Assembly (NCBI GenBank): GCA_009823395.1
Contig: CM020513.1
Location: 21,234,001 to 21,298,000 of the forward strand
Direction of reading: 5' to 3'
From: Thamnaconus septentrionalis
Lineage: Eukaryota > Chordata > Actinopteri > Tetraodontiformes > Monacanthidae
Length of the DNA: 64,000 nucleotides
The notes beneath the pieces are model-generated. The model was given only the letters and a program-made list of their open reading frames with translations, searched no databases and was not told the origin of the DNA. Positions 14,043-29,120 of this stretch are shown one piece after another (the first letter of the stretch is position 1; each line of letters starts with the position of its first letter). Both the position numbers and the translations under genes were made by a program.

Positions 14043-14171
14043 TCCAGAGTGACTGCGCTAAATGTCACATTAAAGATTGATGCACGCCTCCCAGTATGAT
14101 GTGCCCTGTGGAGTTCTGCTGGAGCCAGCCAGTGAGCCGATAGGACAGACGTCACATGATCGAACCTACTT

Positions 14172-14230
14172 TTGTGTGTGGGTGGGCGTGTGTGTGTGTG
14201 TGAGTCTGTGTGTACTGCATGTGTGTTTTT
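14172..14230. repeat. Interrupted (GT)n
   Basis: GT dinucleotides with GGGTGGGC and GAGTCT interruptions. Confidence 0.85.
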
Positions 14231-14441
14231 TTATTTGACAGTCAAAGCAGAGGTACGTCCTTATCGTCCACAGGCCAGTGGCCGCCGTGTTGCCGGGGCT
14301 GTGTGTGAAGTGTGCTCGCCGTGTAACAGCCAGTGTCGCTGTGTGTGGGCGCCGGCGCACTCACACATGCGTGTAATGTGTGTTTGTTTTCCATAGAAAG
14401 CAGAAAAGCTCTCTTCTGCGAGGAGCAAGTAGTGCCCCAAG

Positions 14442-14442
<1 letters not shown>

Positions 14443-14500
<58 letters not shown>
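14443..14500. repeat. (CT)n microsatellite
   Basis: About 29 uninterrupted CT units. Confidence 0.97.
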
Positions 14501-14505
<5 letters not shown>

Positions 14506-14969
14506 CACAAGCCCTGCGCGCGCTGACCTATTTACCACAATACACATGCACTGTGTTTGTGATGTACATCCTCTGTCTTTGTGACATGATGTTATGCATG
14601 CATCAGCAGAAAGTACCCCACTGCGAGACGCCGGGATGCGAGATAAGGAGATTACGTTTTCTGCCACTGCGGTGGCAAATGGTGCCGCCAAGTTCGCATG
14701 GGTTCATTTGAAAATCAAACTGTTCAGTCCTGCCAAACGGCCGACGTTGTTCTCCATCACAAACCTCAGATATTGGATTTGAATCTGGAGTTACATTGGT
14801 TTAAAGAAAGAAATAATAATATGTATAATAATACTAATAACTGAGAACGAATAAGGGGAGAAGGTACTGCTACTGTTCTTGTTGTGTACCAGGAAGTTTG
14901 TGTATACAATTGATTACATCATATGGTTTTGCGGTTATAGTTGTTTGTTCCCTCTGTGTGTGTTAATTC

Positions 14970-15440
14970 TTAAAGATTGTGTAATATTTGGAGATTCTTG
15001 GAAGAAACAGTGACACCAAGTGGTTACAGTGGTGGTTACCCTCTCACCCTCCCTCTCCCGAGCTTGCCAGTGAAATACGGCGGCCTGCGTGCACAAACGT
15101 TGATAACTCCTCCACCTTTGTCTTCGTTAGTTTATTTGAAGATGCGAGCAGTCACCCTAATTACGATACGCACTGTCAGGCAGCCTGGATTGTCCACACT
15201 GGCCTTCCTTAGAAATAAGGTGGTGCAAGATGTCAGCTAGCTGGGAGCAAGACCTTTGACCTGTGTATATTCTTATATATGTGATAACTGTTCTATGGGT
15301 AGCAAAACCAAATTATTTTTTTATTGTACTGAGAGTATTCACTTTCATTAATGTATTGATGGACATTACACCCAATACCCAATATATTTAACAAGATAAA
15401 AATTGGAAATCAGACCAAATATTACACACTGGACCTTTAA
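14970..15440 (+). mobile_element. MITE copy A (family with TTAAAGG...CCTTTAA ends)
   Basis: The right end ACACACTGGACCTTTAA is the inverse of the family left end TTAAAGGTNCAGTGTGTA. The interior shares GAGCTTGCCAGTGAAATACG, CTGTCAGGC..CTGGATTGTCC and ACCAAATTA..TTTTATTGTACTGAGAGTA with copies B-D. It is a non-coding DNA-transposon derivative of a type frequent in percomorph fish introns. It lies in gnao1 intron 4. Confidence 0.8.
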
Positions 15441-17072
15441 TTGAAATGCAACACTATATTTTTTTTTTTTTTTTATCTTTATAGCAAATTTATTAAAATT
15501 TGCTTAACATTTGAATGAAAATTAGCTATTTTTGCGATATCCAGATGAGACCCGTAGCGTGCAGTGTATGTCAGAATGTGAGCAAAAGGTCGAGGCTAGC
15601 ATTCTGCTCTGACACACGCGCCATAGCTGTCAGCTGTCAACGCTCGAGTCGCCTCTGGTGAAGTTTATTTTTCCGAAATAACAGCGATAATTAATCGAGT
15701 TAATCTCCGAAAAACGTCACAGCTTCGTTTCAGGATGAAAGCTGAGCGGCGGGCCCTCCAGGCTGCCTCATTGGCCCACTCTTTGGCTCTTAAAACTCGG
15801 GTACATGTTCCATTATTCATGAGTAGTAAATGAAACTCTTGTGTGCCCTCGCTCCGGGCGCAGGCACACCTTGTGCGCTTGTGTGAGCCACGAAGAAAAT
15901 CGCATTAAAACGTTGATTGGCTTGAGAACACGCTGCGTGCGATGTCAAAACAATGTTGCGGCAAATAGCAGCCTGTCAGGAAGCACTCTGTCATTTTCTG
16001 TGCTGGAAGCACACCCACACACATACACAAACGCACAACTCCTGCTCGTCGCCACCACCTGACGTGAACAACTTCTTCACTTTTTGTACCAAAATACTGA
16101 TTTCTACAATATTTTCAATACTGTACCGTACGTGACAAGGGGAGGGGAAAAAAAGGCCCAAGCATTTCGTGGGCTTTGCAGTCAACTGACTGACTGAGTG
16201 CACCATGAAGAGTGTGTCTGTGTGACGCAAACAAAGCGGCCAGTAACAGTGATGGCCTGCATGTGGCTTTTTAAAAACCAGGCCACACAAGGATGCCGTT
16301 ATTAGCTTGCCCAGGCACGATTTAATGCAATGTACATCGCTGCACTCGCCGCCCTCGGGGAATAACAGTTCTATACGTGGAGCTGTGTTGGTGCGTGTTT
16401 GCAAGTCGTGTCAAAGCTGTTTTTCTATGGGAAGGTGTCTGCGGGCTTAGTAAGAGGAGCTTTTGTCGGTTTGAAAAGTAACGGTTCGAAAAAGAAAATG
16501 ATTTTACATTCAAAATGTAACATTGAACATGTGATTCATCGTGAATGCCACTGAACACACCACTGGTTAATTTACTCTGTTGGGTTTTGACTCTGCTTTG
16601 CTCATTCCCCGTTTTTGACCCTTTTTTTCTCATTTTCTAGTTTTCTCCAAAAACTGTGCCGTGTTGAGAATCTCGGCGTACACCACACATTGTACGATCA
16701 AGGTGTGGGGTCTCTAACATATAAAAAAAAAAAAAAAAAAAAATCTTTTAAGATTGGTAATATTGTTATGTGTGTGCCCTGCTTTACAGCGTCCATCTGC
16801 CACCCACTTAATGCCAATCCACTTCCCAAGAGCTGCAAGAGCCGACAATTGTTCCGCACACGTGTTATTCCTGTTTGAAATAACATGCAGCTGTTCACCC
16901 TTTCCCTTGTGAAATATTTGTAGTCTCCTGTCATGATGTTAGTGCAATTTTGTTCGCATTTAAGCAGCAAAAGTTTCAACACAGTGTCAGCCTGAACTGA
17001 ACAAAGGTGACGAAACTCTATTAGATTTTACCAGGACTCATCCACCTGTTCCTGGGCCTCCAACAGAATGAC

Positions 17073-17075
<3 letters not shown>

Positions 17076-17110
<35 letters not shown>

Positions 17111-17130
17111 TGTCTGTCTGTCTGTCTCTG
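17076..17130. repeat. (GT)n-(CTGT)n compound microsatellite
   Basis: About 17 GT units followed by four or five CTGT units. Confidence 0.95.
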
Positions 17131-18171
17131 TGTTTTTACCATTTTACCAGAAAGATTTAATGAGTCACAATTAATTAACCATTTTTACAATCATATAATC
17201 ACTTTCAAACATTACAATTAACAATTTTGAAAAATACACCAGTATGTAACATTCTTAATTTCTTTTTAATATTAGCATTTGTTAGTAGTATCATTCTTTA
17301 AAGTGAAAAAGGGATTCAAATAACTTCTAATCAAACACTGCCTGTGCTTTTATTACACATCAACGTATTTGCATCAACCGTTCTGACTGAAAGAGGTCAC
17401 CACCTCCAACAACGCCCAACGCCACAAAACTATTAAAAAACATTTTAGCTGAACAAAGTGAACTGGTTTGCAGCCATGAATTATGCAAGCAATCTATATT
17501 GCCGTGAATGATCCCCATAGAAGTGTTTGTGATAAAATGTGAAATCCAGAGTATAAATCTTGTAATTAACACTCTCAGTGTAAGAAAAACGTGGCTGGGG
17601 AAAGACCGTAGCCAAAAATATCTCAAAAGACTTCACAAATGAAGGGCTAATCCTTTCCCACTCATCTTTCTGGAAGTTCTAGCATTATCACATTATTATT
17701 ATTCAGCATCCATTTCCCCTTCCCCCCCACCAAAGAGATGCACATTGTGTGTACATTCCGCCCAATCCCCCAACACTCTTGACTCAGAATGCTAATAGTG
17801 TTTAGACTGTTGTTTGTGTATGAAATGATTAGCATTTCTGAGACCTTCCTCTGCCCCCCCCCAGTTTCAGAGGCAGAGCTGTGGGTTTCAGAGTATGACT
17901 TTGCAAATGATAACAACCTTAGCTCAGTCCGTATCGTCTCACAGTCACAAAGCTGCTCCTTTGTTTGTCAATTTGTTTCACATTCAGTGTTTTATTTGGT
18001 GAGGCGTTATTTTATAAATATATATTAGACTTTTAGGCCATGTGGGTTATCTTCGGTTATTCTTGTGCAGAGATGACATTTTAGCCAAGAGGCAGCCATT
18101 CAGAAGCCGTGATGGATCTCTGAACTGCGCACTGACTTTTATCTGATCCAGTCGTGTACACTATCAAGTAG

Positions 18172-20773
<2,602 letters not shown>

Positions 20774-20948
20774 TGACCTTGCAGGGTGTAGCACAGGTAA
20801 CATGTCAGGTGGTACGCAGGAGGGACAACGCTGAGGATTTTCTCTTGTTTTTAATGGTGGGCTTCACAGCAGCGAGCGTATCAGAAACCTGCCACGGAAA
20901 AGTAGAATAAAGGATCTGGACATGGAAGGATTTGTTTTTTGCTTTTTC

Positions 20949-21341
20949 TTAAAGGTACAGTGTGTAAAATTCTGCCATGGGTGGTCAGATTTTAAATTAC
21001 CAAGCTTATTCGCTCACCCTATCCCTGTCGACCTCTCCTGAGCTTGCCAGTGAACTACGGTGGCCTGTGCACAAAAACTTGGATACCTCATCCACCTTTT
21101 TCTTTGTTGGTTTATGTGAGGATGTGAGCATTCCTCCCTAAATATGGCAGCTAACTGGGAACAAGACTCTTGTTCTATGTATATTCTTATATATAAATAA
21201 GAACCATTCGGTTTGAAAACCAAATTACTTTTATTGTACTGAGAGTACACACTTAAATTGATATATTTGCTGCCATTATACTAAGCTTTTACCAATGTAA
21301 AAATCATAAATCTGGCCAAATTTTACACACGGGACTTTTAA
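20949..21341 (+). mobile_element. MITE copy C (internal deletion)
   Basis: Both inverted ends are well preserved: TTAAAGGTACAGTGTGTAAA at the left and TTTACACACGGGACTTTTAA at the right. It lacks the middle segment containing CTGGATTGTCC, so it is about 75 bp shorter than the intron 4 copy. It lies in intron 6, same orientation. Confidence 0.85.
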
Positions 21342-22526
21342 AGTAGCTGCTAAAGTAATTAAGGCGTGAACTCCCTTAAATGTTTGTGTTTTCTTCACAT
21401 TTGAAATATAACTATTATAAGCAGAGCCTCGCTGTTGCTATTTCCACCTCTGCTGTGGAAACAACATGCAGAATGTTTGCACCCCTCCCTCCTTATCTGC
21501 GACGCTCGAGCCCATAACCGAACATATGTAAATTGACCAGTAAGATTGGACAACGGCCATAAAGAAATTTGTTTAGCAAAGCAATGTCAATACGGCGGCC
21601 ACACACCAAAACAGAGAAGTACAGTAATGTGGGTTGTATAATTTATATATGCAAATTGTGTTGACGTAGGGAAAAAAAAAAACACAAAACAGTCTGAAGG
21701 AGGTTTTGTTTCTTGTCTTCTTTGTTTTGCTTTACACATACTTGCGATGTGTTATTCACACTTTGCTAAATTGTAATTCACGGATAATCACAAATAACAC
21801 CATGTATGCGTATTTCGACAAAACAAAAGAAAAACGCCTGAGCGTCATTAGTCAAACAATACAAGTACGATACCGACGTAAAAAACTGAAATCAGCCTCT
21901 CTTATTGGTTTGTTTATATATAAAACCCAGTGTTGTTGCAGCAGCTCTGTTAAATCCTCAATAAGAAAAAGCACCTGTGCACAGAGAAAACAGGGACACC
22001 GATGAATTAGTCCGTTGTTTGAAAGAAGGGGCCGAGTCGCCGAGTCGAGATGGAAACAAATGAGCTGATTTGAATGCGCGGCGCCACCTGCTATTTAGAG
22101 GCTCGAGGAATTTCCCTGGAGAATTTCAAAACGGCGAAATTGCTGAAGCCGTCGCTGTTTTTTTTTTCTTGCGTTAGAGGTGCCACGGAGCGCCAGAGGA
22201 ACGCCGGATAAGGCGAGGAGACGTCCGTCGTGAGACAGCTAGTCACGACGTGGCCATGTTCTTCCGACGCCGCGTCTGTTTTTTTGTTTTCCAAATTGCC
22301 TTTTTTCGGACACACCCGCCGTGACGGCTTTCAGTTCTCCCTCGGGAGCCGCCGTAGCCGCTGGCGCCGGCGCGAAATGGAAAATGTCATTGAAACCAAA
22401 TGGGCAAGCGTGGCACTGAAAAGGCAACAATTATCTGTGTCGTGGCAGCTACTCAGGCAGCGTTAATGGCAGCGCCGATAAGGTTTTTTTTTGCACGGCA
22501 GACTGTGTTCTGATCAACATCATGGG

Positions 22527-22543
22527 TTGCCATTAAATGGCAA
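22527..22543. promoter_or_regulatory. Near-perfect palindrome TTGCCATTAAATGGCAA
   Basis: Arms TTGCCATT and AATGGCAA flank a single A, and the core ATTAAAT is homeodomain-like. It lies within a repeat-free block of intron 6 that looks constrained by eye. Confidence 0.4.
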
Positions 22544-25080
22544 ACACCCCGTGTAGGAGTTCTAATTGCCAGGAGGGGAATAGCTAAATGTTTTTCGCCA
22601 AGCGCCCACGTCCTGGTGTCAGCTCTGGAGCCTTTCACCATTCACAATCACACGCGCGCAAAGTTAACACATACGTCACTTTTGTGCAGTTCTTTAAACT
22701 GAGCAATTCCAAAAACAGAGCCTCTGGTTTACTGTAAAATGTCAATTCAAACGCTGTAAGTACATTAAAAAAAATAATAATAATAACTTTCTCTATACTA
22801 AATATATACCAAATATATGCCAAATACCAAACATTTAATTACATTAAATTAAATTGAATTTAATTAAATTTTTAAAAAATATATGGTTTGATTTACAAAA
22901 TCTTTAATTCAAATGCTTAACTCTTCAGTTCTGCCTTCATTTTTTTCGTCTGCCTCATCTAACATGAGGCCATTGTTATAATTGATGTTACTGGACTGGT
23001 TTTTCCTGCATGAAACATCACCTGTGTTGACATAATGAATAAGAGTTTAGTGCGCGGAATGATGATTTTCTGCCCGCACACATCTGACATAACCTGGTAC
23101 TGCCTCGCACCATGTGACTGTCATGGGTCCTCGGCTCAAGTCGGAGCAACAGAGAACTTATTTATGCTGTTACACAATTCTATCATTGGGAGAAAGGCGG
23201 CACTGTGCCACCCAAGGTTACCGCCACCATTTTACTGAGCGTACAATTTTATCTTCATTTTTTTGCATGTCTTTCATGTTCTTGGCTCTGTTTATCTTTG
23301 TTCCTTACAAAACCTGCAGCTTCAGAAGTATTGTGTCATCATCTCCAGCAGCTAATTATCCTTTCAGTCCCAAAAAAAAAACCCACATGTGGTACTCAGG
23401 AATTTGCACCGTCATTTTCCTAAACTTTCCTCCTTTTGACTATTGAAGGTGCATTTCTTTTTGCTGTTTGTTGTTTCTGCGAAACATTAAAAAACACGTC
23501 GTTACCACTGGAACCAGACTGGATGAACCGTCCTTCTGCCTCGGCAGCACCCGCTTCTCGCACGCGTGTTTTCGGCGGGGAGTTGGGGGGCGGGGGGGGC
23601 GTCACACACAGGAAGTGGCTGGGTGGGCGAGCGGGTCCCTTGCATTTCTGTTCCTGCTCTAAGCTCCGTCCTGCAGCATCTTTTGGCTCCTTCCGCTCCT
23701 CCTGTCACTTTTCGCCGTCGACTGTCCTCTCTAACCAATCAGCTGTCAGACCTTCTGCAGATGCTCCACCCCACGTGCAGGTATGAAACCTTTTTTCCAA
23801 TTCAAGCACCCTCCCTGTATTGTGAGCTTTAAAGAGTGTGAGTTGTCAGGGTGTGCATGTTTTGCTGAGCTTTCAGTCCCTCGTGTGAGACGTCCAGCTG
23901 TCTTCCTCTTTGCCCGCCTGACCACTCTTTAGTACGACACTAGCTAGTTAACCTCTTTTATTCTGCTGCTGAATGTTATGCCTCGTTGCCTACATCTCCA
24001 GTATCTTGCGGCGGGGGGGAGGGAGAGTTTGCAGCTTGATAAGCTACATCAACCACCTTCCCACATTATTTCCTAAGCTAAAAACAGATCATAACCAGAG
24101 AGAACTCCCATCATCAAAAGAATCCGACTGTGTTTTTTATCGCTAGGCACCTTCGAAAGGAGCGTTGACAGTTTTAGGTTTATGCACGTTGCTTTTTTGC
24201 GTCCTTTTTTTTTTATTTATACTACCACCTCACACCCTGACAGTGTGTGTCACTGATAATTTTAGATAACAGAGCAAATTCCGTTATTTGTCACCAATGG
24301 TTGATAAAGTGGTGCTTTGTTCTGTTGTTTGATGCTAACCAAAACGTTAGCAAAGATCTATAAATATAAAAAATAGTTTGGGAAAAGTGTGGTTTAGACC
24401 CATCCCTGACTGGTTGAGTGTTCTTGGTTCATAATTGTCTGTGACAGTTCTCAGTAATCCAGGTCATCGTAGTACTTGAAGATTAAGTTGCCTCGACTTG
24501 ATTGTACCCCCTCTAGAATCCATCCAAGATCTTCCTTCTGCAAATTTATTGCAGATTGAAGATGAACTGTAGTTTGCATAAATGTGCGTCCGAAGTGAGC
24601 AGACTATCTCCTTGGCACAGATGTCACACTGTAGAAACGCCCTTTCACACTTTGCTCTGCGCTGCCCCTACTGGGCAAGAACTTTGCTCCAACAGAGGTG
24701 CAGTTAGCGGGGCAGCAGCTCACAGCTACGTGCATGGCTTTGTGTACCTTGGCTCACTAATACCCTCTTCACATCTATCAGTGGGATCTTTCACACGTGC
24801 CCACAAACAAATACACACCTAACACGCGCAGAGGTAAGACTGACCACACACCAGAGGATCATCTCAGTACTTCTGCTCTGGTTGTTTTCACTCAGGTCCT
24901 CTTCACATTTCACTGATGTGTTTTATGATTTGGCCCCTTTGAGTGACAATGTCTCAATAATTCCGTTTTGGTGGTTTTCTTGTTTGGTAAGTATTGATAC
25001 GTCTGATTCTCGGTTTTGGAACATCTTGTAAGAAACAGCCTTTCTAACAACCCTTGATAACCTCGGCATCTCTTCCACAG

Positions 25081-25234
25081 AACCGTATGCATGAGTCTCT
25101 GAAGCTGTTTGACTCCATCTGCAACAACAAGTGGTTCAAAGACACGTCCATCATCCTCTTCCTAAACAAAAAGGACATCTTTGAAAATAAGATAGTCAAG
25201 TCACCACTGAGCATCTGCTTTCCTGAATACACAG
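25081..25234 (+). CDS. gnao1: gnao1 exon 7B (GoB-type, residues 242-292)
   Basis: This is the first of two alternative exon 7 copies. It reads [20 protein letters not shown], then [20 protein letters not shown] and [15 protein letters not shown] is the G4 motif that recognises guanine. Lys after HESL, Trp-Phe after NNK and the DIF context are what I know of mammalian GoB (isoform 2), so I assign it to GoB. It differs from exon 7A at 8 of 51 residues. Length is 154 nt with a phase-1 end. The acceptor (cttccacag) has a short, interrupted pyrimidine stretch. A good branch-site candidate, TTCTAAC, has its A near 25047, 34 nt upstream. The donor is ACAG before gtaaag. Confidence 0.96.
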
Positions 25235-26653
25235 GTAAAGTGCAGCTTGGCTGTGACCAGGTCTAATTTTTACTTGTGAAAACAGTAGTGAAGACATTTC
25301 AATGCAACCGTTCAGAAGCTCATAAAGGGACTCTTTGGCAAATCCTTGATTTTGTCGAGCTTAGAGGGTGATATTATAAGGATCTTTTCAAAATGTACAT
25401 TTCTATTTTTAAACAGCCCCAAATAAGTCACCAAAACAGCAGAACAAAGCATGGAGCTGTTGGGTGTGGGCTGATTTACAACCCATACCAATAAAAAAAC
25501 AATAAAGGTTTGATTTGCTAGGTTGGGACTCACACAGAGTCTCAATGAGAGCTGCTGCTTAGTGCTCTCACTGATTGGAAGCAGAAATGTACCTCACAGT
25601 CTTCCATCTCGATCAACAAAGGTGACGACAAGAAGAGACAGGGGTTGTAGATGCACGAGAGCACGACGTCGAGATGAAAATGGGTAGGTGGGGCCTGTGA
25701 AGCCGACAGTGGTGGGCATGGGGGGTTCAGCGTGAGAAAGCCAGTGGAGAGTAGTCAGAGCGGGAGTGTGGGAAAGCTGCAGAGACAAGAGGGCTGTCAA
25801 AGAAGAAATTAGGATTCCACTGCGGTTCGCTGTCCTCCACTTCTTCAGCCCTCTGTGCGTTGTTTGCGTGGCCGCGCGTTTGTGTACGCCCCAGTGAAGC
25901 TGGCAAACACAGCGGTGGAGATGCGGAGATGCTAGCGGCTGGTCAGATGGAAACATCTAACAGCAGAGGGGGCCGGAGTGTTTTGGTGACGCAGCTCATA
26001 GGAGAAAAAAATATATCATGGGATCTATAGAAAACATGCGCCTTCATGTCAATTGAAAACTAACCAAATTAAGTTGCAACAAAATATGTGTCTTTGAAGC
26101 CCCGCGGTATTTAGCTCTTTATTGAAATGACTCTTAAAACACTTTAAAAAATGGTGGAATGCAGCTATTTTTTATCTTAGCTATTTTCTTTGTTATCTTT
26201 TCTTCTTCCGGATTAAAATGCTTAACGGGCCACATATGGCCACCAGGCCGTAGTTTGCCCACACCTGGTCTAGACGCACAACACGACAAAACCAACTATG
26301 CCGTTGGCTAATCGGAGCAGAATTCATACCACAGGTAGAATTTTTAAGAAACAAATATTGAACGTTGCTGGTTTGGCAACTGATGCGTTTGTTCCGATGC
26401 TCTGCGAAGACCGGGAGGTCGGCAGTCATCCCAAAACTGACAGCGCTTATCACCCAATGCTACTTTTTCCACTGCATTGCATTTTTTAATCCCTTACTAC
26501 AGCGGTCAGAGGTCGAGGCTCTGAGAAAGCCTCGGTAATAGTGCTGATGCAGGCGGCAGATACAGATCGTCGCTTTTTAAAGGTTTTTTAAAGCTGACTC
26601 CCACTGCATGTCCACTCTCTCCCTCTCTGTTTCTCCGTGTCCCTCTCTCTCAG
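25235..26653 (+). other. gnao1: gnao1 intron 7B
   Basis: Phase-1 intron of about 1.4 kb between exons 7B and 8B, with gtaaag donor and ctctcag acceptor. Near 26.22-26.27 kb it carries a solo hAT-like end. Otherwise it shows unique-looking sequence without coding potential. Confidence 0.88.
26217..26272. mobile_element. Solo hAT-like end in intron 7B
   Basis: GGGCCACATATGGCC, GGCCGTAGTTTGCCC and ACACCTGGTCTAG are a recognisable version of the common vertebrate hAT terminus with its GGGCCAC/GGCCGTAGTTTGCCCA pattern. No matching left end is visible. Confidence 0.5.
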
Positions 26654-26841
26654 GTCCCGACACTTACTTAGAGGGCATCGCCTACATCAAGTGTCAGTAC
26701 GAGACCAAGAACCAGTCGACCAACAAGGAGGTGTACTCCCACGTGACCTGCGCCACTGACACCAACAACATCCAGTTTGTCTTTGACGCCGTCACCGACG
26801 TCATCATAGCCAACAACCTGCGGGGGTGTGGCCTCTACTGA
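26654..26841 (+). CDS. gnao1: gnao1 exon 8B, coding part (GoB-type C-terminus, residues 293-354)
   Basis: The exon completes a split Gly codon and encodes [40 protein letters not shown] and a tail ending RGCGLY, followed by TGA at 26839. TCAT is the G5 guanine-binding motif. The C-terminal helix contacts the receptor, and its Cys at position -4 is the family's pertussis-toxin ADP-ribosylation site. The variant residues (Tyr after CQ, Val-Ser-His-Val and [10 protein letters not shown]) follow the mammalian GoB pattern. The acceptor is strong: tens of bases of CTCTC end in ctctcag. It differs from exon 8A at 17 of 62 residues. The exon is terminal, with its own 3' UTR and poly(A) signal. Confidence 0.96.
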
Positions 26842-27690
26842 CGCCTCTGTCACATGGGAGGCCGTTGCGCGGCACACCCCCTCCGCCCCCCCACAAACCT
26901 CCCCTACCCCCCCCCCCGATCCCCAACCCCCGCCAGTACGCAGGGGACAGGTTGTATATGTGATATCATGATCCTGCTTTTCCTGAAGAGCTAAGCGGCC
27001 TTTGTTGTTTTTGATTGAAAATGAAAAATGTCTGTTTGGCCGTTTTATCCATTGCTGCAAATCTCTTTTTTTTTTTCCTTTGGCAAAATTGTCTCCGGCC
27101 ATAATTATTTAACCTTGTGCCTTAAATGGTACCAAGGAAGCTCTTGGATGATCCGTTTCTGAAAAACTCCTTGCCCTTAACTGTCTGGTAAAGCTATTTT
27201 AAAGCCTGTGTCAGTTGTCAGTGTCAAGTGCCTTCCTGCTATAGATTTCTGCCTTGAAGAAGATGAAGGATTCAAGTTTGTCTCGTCTCAGTTTACAAGT
27301 TCCTTTTGTGAGTCATGAGTTGCAAAAAGTTAGAACTTCTTAAACACTTAGATTTTGTTGCTATTTGCTAGTCTACCGTTGAATGCACAGTGTCACGCAG
27401 CTATCTCCGGCGCTCCAACTGACTGATATTTTATCGATTTTTAAGATGTTACCGCCAACAGTTTTGATTTATATAAGAATAAATACTGTTATATTATATA
27501 AAGTACTGTACATATTTAATTCTCATAATGGTATAAAATACACAATACATATATTTATAGTATCGACCCAGCGGGTTAACTTTAACTGTCTCCAAGCAAT
27601 AATTCCTCCCTGCCAGCGGAGGGAGACAAACCTTCTATACTGTGGGTTTAAATGAATAATAAAGTGGATTCATCTCATTCAGCGCTCCAC
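26842..27690 (+). other. gnao1: GoB-type 3' UTR (inferred extent)
   Basis: Sequence from the exon 8B stop to just past a canonical poly(A) signal. It opens with a strongly C-rich tract (26875-26936), then becomes AU-rich. Hexamers AATAAA occur at 27478 and 27658; the second, followed by a GT-containing stretch, is the better end. The exact cleavage site cannot be read from sequence alone. Confidence 0.65.
27658..27663 (+). promoter_or_regulatory. gnao1: Poly(A) signal AATAAA, GoB transcript
   Basis: Canonical hexamer about 820 nt after the GoB stop, followed within 40 nt by a TGTCTGAGTGG stretch that could act as the downstream GU-rich element. Confidence 0.6.
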
Positions 27691-28518
27691 CTGTCTGAGT
27701 GGAACCCACCAGACTAAAACCAACCTACGAGGTGTCATAGCACCAACGGTACTTCAAGTAACTGTCTATGTTTATGTAAAGTTACATGTCTTAAATTCTC
27801 AGAATGTTTTCATTTGAAGATACTGGACTGATCTTTGAACCTGAAGGTTCCGCCAACCCAAATCCAAGTGCCTGTGCATTGATGCTGAATGTATCTCAGT
27901 TGTTGTGTCAAAAAATTCTCCGAGCTTGTGGTTTTCAGTTTGGTTTTCAGAAATAAGTACGCTTTATTTTTTATTTAATCATCATTATTTGACAGGACTC
28001 TCATCTTAGACATCATCCAGTTCGCTTTGAGCAACGATTGCATGAGTCCCGGCCTGGAAAGTACATTTATGTTTGATCCCTTACGACGGTTTGAAAACGT
28101 GCAGAGAGCAGATCAAATTTAGAGAGGGATAGCTGTGTTTTCTTACTCCTTTAGTCTGCCTTTTATTTTATTTTGTTTTTTAGTGTGATAAACTGCGGTG
28201 TGATCATGTCTCCCTGTGGACTTCACCTCTGGTCATACACCGCCATCGATTTTTCTCGTGTCGCGAGCAGGCATTGGGGCCGGCGATAAAATTACCTGAC
28301 AGAAAGAGATACATACACGAGCCAGTGTGCTGACTCAAGCACACAAACTCTGTCGGTGCTTCAGAAGAAGTGTCCATTTCATTGGGCCCGAGGGCCGCAT
28401 CCATTGTGTACCATGTCCCTGATGCCCAGCACTCCTTCCTTTAAAAAAAGCCAGAGTTTGAGAGGTGGCGGTGGTACAGACGGCCCCTGAAGTGAAGGTA
28501 GCGTCCGAGACTGCAGGG

Positions 28519-28808
28519 CAGTGGTTATCAACTGGTGGAGTCTCAGGACTCACATTTATTTTTCCTTATCGTGGAGTCGCAATTCAAATTTATTCCACAC
28601 AAAGTGGCCCCACTTTCTATCATGCATAGTCAATAAATTATTATATTGAATACCGTGTCCTGCAAAATAAATGCCCAACATTTTCTCTATATAATATATA
28701 TATATATTTTTTTTTTTAATCCCTTAAAAAAAAAAAAACAGGTTGGGGATGGCACAAGGCCGCGACCAAATCATAACTGCTCCGCGACCCACCAGTTGAG
28801 AAACACTG
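28519..28808. mobile_element. hAT-like non-autonomous element
   Basis: Left end CAGTGGTTATCAACTGGTGG and right end CCACCAGTTGAGAAACACTG are inverted copies about 290 bp apart. The interior is AT-rich with poly-T and poly-A. I see no clear 8-bp duplication, so one flank may be rearranged. Confidence 0.7.
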
Positions 28809-28857
28809 CCGTTGAAGCCAGAGAGCCGAATAAACAGCTTAAGTGTTCTTATGGGCA

Positions 28858-28858
28858 G

Positions 28859-28909
<51 letters not shown>
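28858..28909. repeat. (TCTG)13 microsatellite
   Basis: Thirteen perfect tetranucleotide units just after the hAT-like element. Confidence 0.97.
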
Positions 28910-29120
28910 ATTCACATTCTGTACTTTGGTTTAAAAAAAAAAAAAAAAGGATACTTAAGATACTTAAAAAAAATGTACTCTGATAAAAGTAAAAGCACTG
29001 ATTGAACTCCTTGACTCAAGTAAAAGTAAGAAAGGACACTCAAGTACTCAAGTAAAAATTAAAAATTATATTTTCTGCCATTAATGAAACAATACATACA
29101 TTGATAATTTTGCAAAAATG
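28908..29120. repeat. Teleost repeat rich in AAGTAAAAGTA, copy 2
   Basis: TATTCACATTCTGTACTTTG, TGTACTCTGATAAAAGTAAA, CAAGTACTCAAGTAAAAATT and CTGCCATTAATGAAACAATA, then TTGATAATTTTGCAAAAATG, match the copy after exon 4. Confidence 0.65.
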
